From contig CAMBBT010000005.1 in the NCBI GenBank assembly GCA_945864455.1, positions 1 to 32,217 of the forward strand: a stretch of DNA of 32,217 nucleotides, written 5' to 3'. Position 1 is the stretch's first letter; every line of letters starts with the position of its first letter. Of this stretch, positions 24,365 through 32,217 are shown one piece after another. This DNA comes from Polynucleobacter meluiroseus (GTDB taxonomy: Bacteria > Pseudomonadota > Gammaproteobacteria > Burkholderiales > Burkholderiaceae). The position numbers and the translations under genes were made by a program. Under the pieces are notes generated by a model. It saw only the letters and a list, made by a program, of their open reading frames with translations. It did no database searches and was not told where the DNA came from.

Positions 24365-26935
24365 TTGGAAATCACCCGTATTCGCATATTGCGCGGTCCT
24401 AATTTATGGAGCCGCCACACTACTTTAGAAGCGATTGTTGCTTGCGAAGAATCTGAACGCTCCATTGATTCCATCCCGCAGTTTGAAACTAAGATTCGTG
24501 AACGCTTTCCGCAATTGGGTAGCATGCGCCGGGGCGGCCAAAATGAAATACTTTCTTTAGCTCATGCTTTAGAATATGCCGCTCTAGGTCTACAAGCACA
24601 AGCGGGCTGCCCTGTCACTTTTAGCCGGACCGTTCAAACGATTGATATTGGCGTCTACCAAGTTGTCGTCGAATACACCGAAGAAGTAGTTGGGCGTATG
24701 GCTTTTGACTTTGCCTTTGCCCTCATTCAGGCTACCTTAAACGATGTATCTTTTGATCTCGCTGCCGCTCTCTCTGAGCTAGAAGCTTTATACGAGGATG
24801 TGCGCCTTGGTCCAAGCACTGGCTCTATTGTTGATGCTGCCGTACAGCGCAATATTCCGTACCGTCGCATGACTGAGGGCAGCATGGTGCAGTTTGGTTG
24901 GGGCAGTAAACAAAAGCGTATCCAAGCGGCTGAAACTAGCGATACCAGCGCTATTGCTGAAGCAATTGCCCAAGATAAAGAATTGACAAAAAACTTACTC
25001 GCAGCAGCTGGCGTATCAGTACCAGTCGGCGAAGTGGTCACTACTGCTGATGAGGCTTGGCGTGCTGCTCAGAAGATTGGCGGCCCCATTGTTTTAAAGC
25101 CAAAAGATGGTAATCAAGGTAAAGGTGTTGTTGCCAATATCCATACTGAAAAAGATATCCGCGCCGGTTTTGTGGTGACTCAAGGCTTTGGTAGCAAAAC
25201 TATTGTTGAACGCTACCTTCCTGGTGCTGACTATCGCTTACTAGTGGTTGGCAGTCGCCTCTCTGCTGCTGCACGTCGTGAGCCAGCCCAAGTGGTTGGT
25301 GACGGCACACACACCATAGCCGAACTAGTTGAAATAGAAAACCAAAATCCCTTGCGTGGCGATGGACATGCCACAGTGCTTACCAAAATTCGGTTTGATG
25401 ATATTGCCCTGGCCCACCTAGCTGGCAATGGCATAAGTCCTCAGTACGTCCCTAAAACTGGGGAACGCATATTACTTCGCAACAATGCAAACTTAAGTAC
25501 CGGTGGAACGGCTACCGACGTCACTGATGATGTCCATCCAGATGTGGCTGCGAGTGCAATAGCTGCCGCGCAAATGATTGGCCTTGATATAGCTGGCGTA
25601 GATATTTTGTGTGAATCTATTTACAAGCCATTAGAGCAACAAGGTGGCGGTATCGTGGAAGTCAATGCCGCACCAGGCTTACGCATGCACTTAAAGCCCT
25701 CTTACGGAAAAGGTCGTGCTGTTGGCGAAGACATTATCAACACCTTGTTCCCTCCTGGCGAAGATGGCCGCATTCCGGTGGTTGCAGTCACTGGTACCAA
25801 TGGTAAAACAACCACTGTCCGTTTAATTGCTCATCTATTAAACGAAACCGGTCTTCGTGTTGGCATCACTACAACTGATGGTGTTTACGTCAATCATCGC
25901 TTGATTGACTCTGGTGATTGCAGTGGGCCAAAGAGCGCTCGTAACGTATTAATGCATCCGGATGTAGATGCTGCAGTACTAGAAACTGCACGTGGCGGTA
26001 TGTTACGAGAAGGCCTTGGTTTTGATCGCTGTGAAGTAGCTGTAGTGACAAATATTGGTGAAGGTGACCACCTTGGGCTAAATTACATTACCAGTGTTGA
26101 GGATTTAGCTATTCTTAAGCGCGTCGTTGTGCAAAATGTTGCGCCAACTGGTGCTGCGGTTCTAAATGCCGCTGATCCTATGGTGGTCAAGATGGGTGAT
26201 AAGTGTGCCGGTCGGGTGATTTTCTTTGCCCAGAATCAACATCATCCGGTCATTGCTGCACATCGCGCGAAGAATAAAAAAGTAATCTACTTTGATGGCA
26301 CATATATTGTTGCCTCAAAAGGTTCACGCGTCATGTACCGCTTTCCTGTCAGTGAAATTCCACTGACTAAAAATGGTGTGTTGGGTTTCCAGGTAGAAAA
26401 TACGATGGCTGCGATTGGTGCAGCCTGGGCACTCGGATTGGACGCTGAAAAAATTGCACGTGGCTTGCATAGCTTTGAGAGTGACGCCAACTCTGTACCA
26501 GGTCGCTTTAATCAGTTCCACCACAATGGTGCAACTGTGATTGCAGACTATGGCCATAATCCAGATGCCATGCGCGCCCTAGCAAGTGCCATTCAAGCCA
26601 TGAAACCAACAAAGAGTCATGTTGTCATTAGCGGGGCTGGGGATCGGCGTGATGAGGATATTCGTGATCTCACCCGTATCCTTGGAAACTCGTTTGACAA
26701 TGTCATCTTGTACCAAGATGCTTGCCAACGTGGTCGTGAAGATGGTGAGGTGATCAAGCTCTTACAAGAAGGATTAGTAGGCGCAACTAAAGCAAAGCAA
26801 GTTAAAGAGATTCATGGGGAATTTAAGGCGATTGATACTGCCCTAAACGATATCTCGCCTGGAGATATCTGCCTCATACTCATTGACCAAGTTGAAGAGT
26901 CACTCGCCTACCTCAAAGAAAAAGTGAGACCCTAG
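24365..26935 (+). CDS. cphA: Cyanophycin synthetase
   Basis: 856 aa; TTG start abutting the upstream stop; ATP-grasp (IVLKPKDGNQGKGVVANI; GIVEVNAAPGLRMHLKPSYGKGRAVGEDIINTLFPPGEDGRIPVVAVTGTNGKTTTVRLIAHLL), AAVLETARGGMLREGLGFDRC, DYGHNPDAMRALASAI. Confidence 0.95.
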   Translation: MEITRIRILRGPNLWSRHTTLEAIVACEESERSIDSIPQFETKIRERFPQLGSMRRGGQNEILSLAHALEYAALGLQAQAGCPVTFSRTVQTIDIGVYQVVVEYTEEVVGRMAFDFAFALIQATLNDVSFDLAAALSELEALYEDVRLGPSTGSIVDAAVQRNIPYRRMTEGSMVQFGWGSKQKRIQAAETSDTSAIAEAIAQDKELTKNLLAAAGVSVPVGEVVTTADEAWRAAQKIGGPIVLKPKDGNQGKGVVANIHTEKDIRAGFVVTQGFGSKTIVERYLPGADYRLLVVGSRLSAAARREPAQVVGDGTHTIAELVEIENQNPLRGDGHATVLTKIRFDDIALAHLAGNGISPQYVPKTGERILLRNNANLSTGGTATDVTDDVHPDVAASAIAAAQMIGLDIAGVDILCESIYKPLEQQGGGIVEVNAAPGLRMHLKPSYGKGRAVGEDIINTLFPPGEDGRIPVVAVTGTNGKTTTVRLIAHLLNETGLRVGITTTDGVYVNHRLIDSGDCSGPKSARNVLMHPDVDAAVLETARGGMLREGLGFDRCEVAVVTNIGEGDHLGLNYITSVEDLAILKRVVVQNVAPTGAAVLNAADPMVVKMGDKCAGRVIFFAQNQHHPVIAAHRAKNKKVIYFDGTYIVASKGSRVMYRFPVSEIPLTKNGVLGFQVENTMAAIGAAWALGLDAEKIARGLHSFESDANSVPGRFNQFHHNGATVIADYGHNPDAMRALASAIQAMKPTKSHVVISGAGDRRDEDIRDLTRILGNSFDNVILYQDACQRGREDGEVIKLLQEGLVGATKAKQVKEIHGEFKAIDTALNDISPGDICLILIDQVEESLAYLKEKVRP

Positions 26936-26943
26936 GATTTAGC

Positions 26944-27942
26944 TTACGAATGGTATCGCTTTAATCGGTCAATCTCTTCTTCAGACCCCAACATCACTGA
27001 GACGCGCTCATGTAGGTCAGTTGGCTCAAGATCCATAATAGTTTGAGTGCCATTAATCGATACACCACCGGCCTGCTCTACCAAGAAGCTCATCGGATTT
27101 GCCTCATACATCAAGCGTAACTTGCCAGCTTTCTTTGGGTCACGCTTATCCCACGGATATATAAATACACCGCCACGAGATAACACTCTGTGGACATCCA
27201 CGACCATCGATGCAATCCAGCGCATATTGAAATCCTTATCCCGTGCGCCAGTGGTGCCAGCTAAGCATTCCTCTACATAACGACGAACAGGTTCAGCCCA
27301 ATGACGCATATTAGACATATTGATCGCAAACTCTTTGGTAGAGGGTGAGATGGTGACAGCATCTCTGATGAGTAGGAACTCGCCAGTCTCTTTATTTAAG
27401 GTGAACATTACTACACCATCGCCCAAGGTAAGTGCCATCGTCGTTTGTGGGCCGTAGACCACATAACCAGCAGCCACTTGGTGACGTCCTGATAATAAGA
27501 AATCAGAAGTTTGTAGTGGTGTACTGGGATCTTGCTTCTTCAGTATTGAAAAAATAGTCCCGATGGATACATTCACATCAATATTAGATGAGCCGTCGAG
27601 CGGATCGAACAAGAGAAGGTAATCACCAGTACCTTGCACTGCTACAGGCAATTCCATTTCTTCTGAAGCAAGACCAGCGAGTGATTGACATCCCTTAACA
27701 CCAGCCATCAATTGATCATTCGCAATGATGTCAAGCTTTTGCTGAACTTCGCCTTGCACATTACCGCTACCAGCAGAACCCAACAAACCAATTAAGGCAC
27801 CCTGCGACACTTCATGACTTAGGGTAGAGCAAGTATTGACTACTGCGAGCAATAAATCTTGCAGACCTGCAGGAATAGCAGCACCCTTTGGTTTGGCGCC
27901 AACTAAGTACTGCTTGAAATTGGTATTCATGCTTGAGGACAA
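26944..27942 (-). CDS. fbp: Fructose-1,6-bisphosphatase class I
   Basis: 332 aa; [63 protein letters not shown]. Confidence 0.96.
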   Translation of the reverse strand: MSSSMNTNFKQYLVGAKPKGAAIPAGLQDLLLAVVNTCSTLSHEVSQGALIGLLGSAGSGNVQGEVQQKLDIIANDQLMAGVKGCQSLAGLASEEMELPVAVQGTGDYLLLFDPLDGSSNIDVNVSIGTIFSILKKQDPSTPLQTSDFLLSGRHQVAAGYVVYGPQTTMALTLGDGVVMFTLNKETGEFLLIRDAVTISPSTKEFAINMSNMRHWAEPVRRYVEECLAGTTGARDKDFNMRWIASMVVDVHRVLSRGGVFIYPWDKRDPKKAGKLRLMYEANPMSFLVEQAGGVSINGTQTIMDLEPTDLHERVSVMLGSEEEIDRLKRYHS

Positions 27943-27981
27943 AAGTGTTTCTCCAAAGCGCTATTGAGATTAGGGTCTATT

Positions 27982-28030
27982 TTGCCTTGTTATTAAAAAA
28001 CGGTTATAATTTGTTACTAGTTAATAGTAA
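27982..28030 (+). promoter_or_regulatory. Predicted promoter and palindrome upstream of the VapB-like ORF
   Basis: TTGCCT (27982-27987), 17-nt spacer, TATAAT (28005-28010), then TTACTA-GTTAA-TAGTAA (28014-28030) near the expected +1. Confidence 0.55.
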
Positions 28031-28064
28031 ATTTCATTCTTAAAAAATTAGGTGGCCCCTGCAA

Positions 28065-28241
28065 ATGAATCTCAATATTGATGAAAAATTGATACATAGC
28101 GCGATGGAGTTCGTAAATCCAAAAACTAGCCCTACAGACCTTATTCACGAGCTTATTGCCACCTTTATTAGACTTAGTGCAGGGAAAAATCTTGCAGCCC
28201 TTGGTGGAAAATCGCCAAAAATGAAGAATATACCTCGCTAA
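28065..28241 (+). CDS. VapB-like orphan antitoxin (58 aa, below the ORF-track cutoff)
   Basis: MNLNIDEKLIHSAMEFVNPKTSPTDLIHELIATFIRLSAGKNLAALGGKSPKMKNIPR; N-terminal ribbon-helix-helix-like segment and C-terminal LAALGG..P...IPR tail typical of VapB antitoxins. Confidence 0.75.
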   Translation: MNLNIDEKLIHSAMEFVNPKTSPTDLIHELIATFIRLSAGKNLAALGGKSPKMKNIPR

Positions 28242-28259
28242 CACAGGCATTCTTGATTG

Positions 28260-30869
28260 CTAGTTACCCAATGCCTTACCTATTACTTCCCGAGCATCTG
28301 GAGAGAGGGTTTGGCAGGCTGCAACGCGCTCTAAGGCCGATTTCATCTTGCCTTGATAGGGCTGGGCAAATAGGCGCCAGCGATCTAGAGCCCTGGCTAA
28401 ACGGGCTGCAACTTGAGGGTTGATGGGATCTAGAGTCAGAACACTATCGGCCCAAAATTCATAGCCACTGCCATCCGCCTGATGAAAACTGGCTGGATTG
28501 TTGGAACAGAAAGCATGAATTACGCTTCGCACTCGATTTGGATTATTCATTTTGAATGCAGGGTGCTGGCGTAATTTCTTCACATCGCTCAGAGTTGACT
28601 CAAGGCCATCAACCGGTGGGCGGCTCGATTGCAAGCCAAACCATTTATCAATCACTAGTGCATCGTTTGTAAAGCGTTCATAGAAATCGTTCAAGCAATC
28701 TGTTGCTTCCTTAGCCCCATGAATGACTAATCCAGCTAAAGCAGCATAACGATCGGTCATATTATCGGCAATACGGTGTTGATTGACTGCCATCGGCGCC
28801 CAAACAGCAGTATTAGCTTCAAGCAACACACCCAGAGCCAAGTTTTTTAAAGCCCGCTTACCTGCATCTATCGCATCTGACTTGAACGGTCCAGGTGTTT
28901 GCATTTGTTGATAGAGGGCAGCCCATTCCATCTGCAACTGTTTAGCAATTTCCCTACGGAAAGCACGGCGCGCGGTAAAGATTTTCTGTGGATCTACGCT
29001 AGTGCACTGCTCATATAGATAAGTTTCAGCAGGTAGTGTTAAAGCCAGCTCCTTGAAGGCTGGATCTAACATCGGATCCATCAAGAGATTGCGATAGGCA
29101 TCAATCAATTTAGCATCAGGCAAGCGATGATTCAAAATCATTTGCATGGCCAACTTCTGACCAGCTTCCCAGCGATTAAATGCATCATCATCACTTGAAA
29201 ATAGGGTCAGGAGATCTGCCTCACTTTGCTCGAAGTCTAAATTAATCGGGGCCGAGAAATTTCTGTTGATAGAAAGTACTGGACGCTCGTCAACATTGTC
29301 AAAAGTCCAAGATTGACTTGCCTGAGTTAATTCTAATAATTGCTCTACTTGATCATCACTCTTGGTAATCAAACGCATCTTTAATGGAATGTGAAACGGT
29401 TTCTTCTCTGGCTGCCCCGGGCTTGCCGCGCAACTTTGGGTCAATGTGATCTGATATTGTTTTTTTACTGCATCGTAATGCTCTTGGACTTTTATCCTTG
29501 GAGTACCTGCTTGGCTATACCAATTTCTGAACTGGGTAAGATCTCTACCATTAGCGTCTGCCATTGCCATTAAGAAGTCATCACAAGTGACAGCTTGACC
29601 ATCATGGCGCTTGAAATATAAATCCATACCCTTGCGAAAGCCCTCTTTACCTAGCAAGGTCTGATACATCCGCACTACCTCAGAGCCTTTTTCATAGACG
29701 GTCACGGTATAGAAGTTACTGATCTCCTGATATTCATCAGGACGAATTGGGTGAGCCATCGGACCCGCGTCTTCAGGGAACTGAAGTTGGCGAAGCAAAC
29801 GCACATCCTCAATGCGCTTCACTGCCCTACCGGATTCACTACCCATTTGATCGGCAGAAAACTCTTGATCTCTAAACACAGTGAGACCCTCTTTCAGGGA
29901 TAGCTGGAACCAATCTTGGCAGGTCACTCGATTACCGGTCCAGTTATGGAAGTACTCATGGGCAACGACGCTCTCAATATTGGCAAAGTCGGCATCTGTT
30001 GCAGTTTCTGGCTGGGCTAAGACAAACTTGGTATTGAAGATATTCAAACCCTTGTTCTCCATCGCGCCCATATTGAAGTCACCTACAGCCACAATCATGA
30101 AGCGCTCTAAATCGAGCTCTAGACCGAAACGTTTTTCATCCCAATGTATTGAAGCAATTAAAGAATCCATGGCATGATGGGTCTTCTTGAGATCATGGGG
30201 CTCTACCCAGATTTGTAATAGCTTCTTAGCACCGCTACTGGTAGTAATGGTCTCTTCTATGCACTCCAACTTACCGGCTACCAAGGCAAATAAATACGAT
30301 GGTTTCGGAAAAGGGTCTTCCCAGATAGCGCTATGCCAACCATTCGGCAATTTTTCAGTATTTAATAAGTTGCCATTGGATAAAAGCACTGGGTATTGCG
30401 CTTCACGCGCCCGCAAAGTCACGCGGTAACGTGCCATCACATCAGGGCGATCTAAGAAATAAGTAATCTTTCTAAAACCCTCAGACTCACATTGAGTAAA
30501 GAAGTTGCCATTAGAAACATACAACCCCATCAGGGAGGTATTTTTATCTGGCGCACAGACACAAATGATTTCAACAATGAACTTCTCTTTACCCTCTTTT
30601 GGCAAAGAATGAATTGTCAGAAAATCAGGGGTAAGCTCAAAGTGACGATGAGCCTCACCGTTAATACGCAAACTCACAAACTCTAATTCTTGGCCTACCA
30701 AAACTAAGGGTACCCCAGCCTCAAAACTCTTACCCGGTAATACCTCAATCCGACTCTTCACAATCGTGCGCGCAGGATCTAAAGCGATATCAAGCTCTAC
30801 TTGATCAAAGGTGTAAACAGGAGGGCGGTATTCGAGCCGACGAAAGCTCTGTGGCAGATCAGTTTTCAT
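28260..30869 (-). CDS. pepN: Aminopeptidase N (M1 family)
   Basis: 869 aa; GAMENKGLNIFNTKFVLA; VVAHEYFHNWTGNRVTCQDWFQLSLKEGLTVFRDQEFS. Confidence 0.96.
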   Translation of the reverse strand: MKTDLPQSFRRLEYRPPVYTFDQVELDIALDPARTIVKSRIEVLPGKSFEAGVPLVLVGQELEFVSLRINGEAHRHFELTPDFLTIHSLPKEGKEKFIVEIICVCAPDKNTSLMGLYVSNGNFFTQCESEGFRKITYFLDRPDVMARYRVTLRAREAQYPVLLSNGNLLNTEKLPNGWHSAIWEDPFPKPSYLFALVAGKLECIEETITTSSGAKKLLQIWVEPHDLKKTHHAMDSLIASIHWDEKRFGLELDLERFMIVAVGDFNMGAMENKGLNIFNTKFVLAQPETATDADFANIESVVAHEYFHNWTGNRVTCQDWFQLSLKEGLTVFRDQEFSADQMGSESGRAVKRIEDVRLLRQLQFPEDAGPMAHPIRPDEYQEISNFYTVTVYEKGSEVVRMYQTLLGKEGFRKGMDLYFKRHDGQAVTCDDFLMAMADANGRDLTQFRNWYSQAGTPRIKVQEHYDAVKKQYQITLTQSCAASPGQPEKKPFHIPLKMRLITKSDDQVEQLLELTQASQSWTFDNVDERPVLSINRNFSAPINLDFEQSEADLLTLFSSDDDAFNRWEAGQKLAMQMILNHRLPDAKLIDAYRNLLMDPMLDPAFKELALTLPAETYLYEQCTSVDPQKIFTARRAFRREIAKQLQMEWAALYQQMQTPGPFKSDAIDAGKRALKNLALGVLLEANTAVWAPMAVNQHRIADNMTDRYAALAGLVIHGAKEATDCLNDFYERFTNDALVIDKWFGLQSSRPPVDGLESTLSDVKKLRQHPAFKMNNPNRVRSVIHAFCSNNPASFHQADGSGYEFWADSVLTLDPINPQVAARLARALDRWRLFAQPYQGKMKSALERVAACQTLSPDAREVIGKALGN

Positions 30870-30918
30870 GGTTTTATTTTAAGCCTTAGCACAGAAGGTT
30901 GCTGACCCTTCATGCTCG

Positions 30919-31494
30919 CTAACTCCAGATCAGCGTGGCGATGCCAATCGCAATAAAGGTGACCGCAGCAACCGCATGTACCCACTTGATCGGCATACGT
31001 TTAGTGAATTTTTGACCAAGCCAGACTGCTGGGGCATTAGCCAACATCATCCCCAATGTGGTGCCAACTGTAACTGAGAAGACATCCTCATATCGTGCGC
31101 CCAAGGCAATAGTCGCAATTTGAGTCTTATCGCCCATCTCGGCCAAGAAGAATAATCCCACCGTCAGCAAAAATACTTGCCATGCACGATCTACTACCTT
31201 TGAGCTTGCAGCGTCATCAATATGATCTGGAACTAAGAGCCATAAACCAATTCCTAAAAAGCTCAAGCCCAGAATCCAGCGCATTACATCTGGAGAAAGC
31301 AAAGTAGTGAGCCAGTGACCTAACAAAGCAGCACATGCATGATTAGCAATGGTGGCGATGAATATTCCAGCAATGATAGCCAGGGCCTGCTTTGGGTAAC
31401 GCGCAGCCAACATCAAAGAGAGCAGTTGGGTTTTATCGCCCATCTCTGCCAAGGCCACAACCCCAGTAGAGAGAGCTAGAGCAGAAAAATCCAT
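30919..31494 (-). CDS. UPF0016/TMEM165-GDT1 family cation (probable Mn2+) exporter
   Basis: 191 aa with two internal repeats carrying the family motif: LAEMGDKTQLLSLMLAARYP and LAEMGDKTQIATIALGARYE. Confidence 0.88.
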   Translation of the reverse strand: MDFSALALSTGVVALAEMGDKTQLLSLMLAARYPKQALAIIAGIFIATIANHACAALLGHWLTTLLSPDVMRWILGLSFLGIGLWLLVPDHIDDAASSKVVDRAWQVFLLTVGLFFLAEMGDKTQIATIALGARYEDVFSVTVGTTLGMMLANAPAVWLGQKFTKRMPIKWVHAVAAVTFIAIGIATLIWS

Positions 31495-31524
31495 GAATAT
31501 CTGGGCCTAGTAAGTTGCTGATTA

Positions 31525-31565
31525 AATAGTGCGATGGGCTAGTTTAAATCCCCCAACGCACTATT
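31525..31565. repeat. 41-bp interrupted inverted repeat between ald and the UPF0016 gene
   Basis: AATAGTGCG a TGGG - 13 nt - CCCA a CGCACTATT: 9+4 bp arms with one symmetric mismatch. Confidence 0.8.
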
Positions 31566-31610
31566 CTTACACAGCACTCGCACACCACTGATTAGCCTTA
31601 TGCAATGAGG

Positions 31611-32217
31611 CTAGACCCTCAGCAGATCCTCTGCAGAGGAAAAAGCTAATCCCTGAGCTTGAGCGACTGGTTTAGATGTCAGTAAGCCTTTGTGTATGCT
31701 CAAACCATTCCGCAAGTGATGGTCAATTGATAAAGCGTTTATAAACCCTCGATTAGCTAAAGCTTCTACAAACGGATAAGTAGCATTGGTTAAGGCAAAA
31801 GTAGATGTTCTAGCAACAGCACCAGGCATATTGGCTACACAGTAATGCAACACACCATCTACCAGGAATGTAGGGTCGGCGTGCGTAGTAGGTCTAGAGG
31901 TTTCAAAGCAACCGCCTTGATCAATTGCTACATCCACCACGACCGATCCTGACTTCATCTTTTTCACCATCTCATGCGTAATCAACTTTGGCGCAGTACC
32001 ACCAGGTAAAAGAACTGCGCCAATCACAACATCTGCATCGCATACCTCTTGTTCAATCAATAGATTATCAGAGTAAAAAGTGCGCACTCGGTTGCCATAC
32101 AACATATCTATTTGACGCAGGCGATCAATATCCCGATCAAAGATACAAACATTCGCACCCAGACCTACTGCCATCTGTAAAGCATTACGACCCACTACCC
32201 CACCACCCAGAATGACA
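31611..32217 (-). CDS. ald: Alanine dehydrogenase, C-terminal part (5' end outside window)
   Basis: VILGGGVVGRNALQMAVGLGANVCIFDRDIDRLRQID...; DVVIGAVLLPGGTAPKLITHEMVKKMKSGSVVVDVAIDQGGCFETSRPTTHADPTF; HYCVANMPGAVARTSTFALTNATYP. Confidence 0.95.
   Translation of the reverse strand, partial: VILGGGVVGRNALQMAVGLGANVCIFDRDIDRLRQIDMLYGNRVRTFYSDNLLIEQEVCDADVVIGAVLLPGGTAPKLITHEMVKKMKSGSVVVDVAIDQGGCFETSRPTTHADPTFLVDGVLHYCVANMPGAVARTSTFALTNATYPFVEALANRGFINALSIDHHLRNGLSIHKGLLTSKPVAQAQGLAFSSAEDLLRV

Noticed and set aside
31525-31565. yybP-ykoY Mn2+ riboswitch upstream of UPF0016 gene
   Set aside because: The conserved GGGGAGUA-type loop core is not present; only a simple interrupted hairpin is seen.

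Overview
Mostly housekeeping bacterial chromosome, gene-dense and moderate GC. Gene content and order look like a betaproteobacterium of the Burkholderiaceae, possibly Polynucleobacter-like (inference from protein content, not a search). From left to right: 3' end of a PIN-domain (VapC-like) toxin gene; serS-lolA-ftsK (-); trxB (+); a BrnT-like/XRE toxin-antitoxin module flanked by two identical 35-bp terminator copies; hppA (-) divergent from ppa (+); nadE-glnB; a RodZ-like HTH membrane protein; an orphan FixJ-like response regulator; ilvD; a PCu(A)C copper chaperone; a tctCBA tripartite tricarboxylate transporter operon; tRNA-Thr(CGU); a cyanophycin locus (DUF1854 protein and ABC exporter divergent from two tandem cphA-type genes); fbp; a small unlisted VapB-like orphan antitoxin; pepN; an UPF0016/GDT1 cation exporter; and the 3' part of ald. 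The strongest candidate for new biology is the cyanophycin locus. The upstream CphA-like protein has a degenerate, truncated Mur-ligase domain but keeps an HxxEH motif in its N domain. The downstream CphA has an intact Mur-ligase P-loop but a degraded version of that motif (HALEY). This suggests division of labour between the pair. They are divergent from an ABC transporter with a Zn-ribbon N-terminal extension and a DUF1854 partner. All calls come from reading the sequence and ORF translations; no database search was run.
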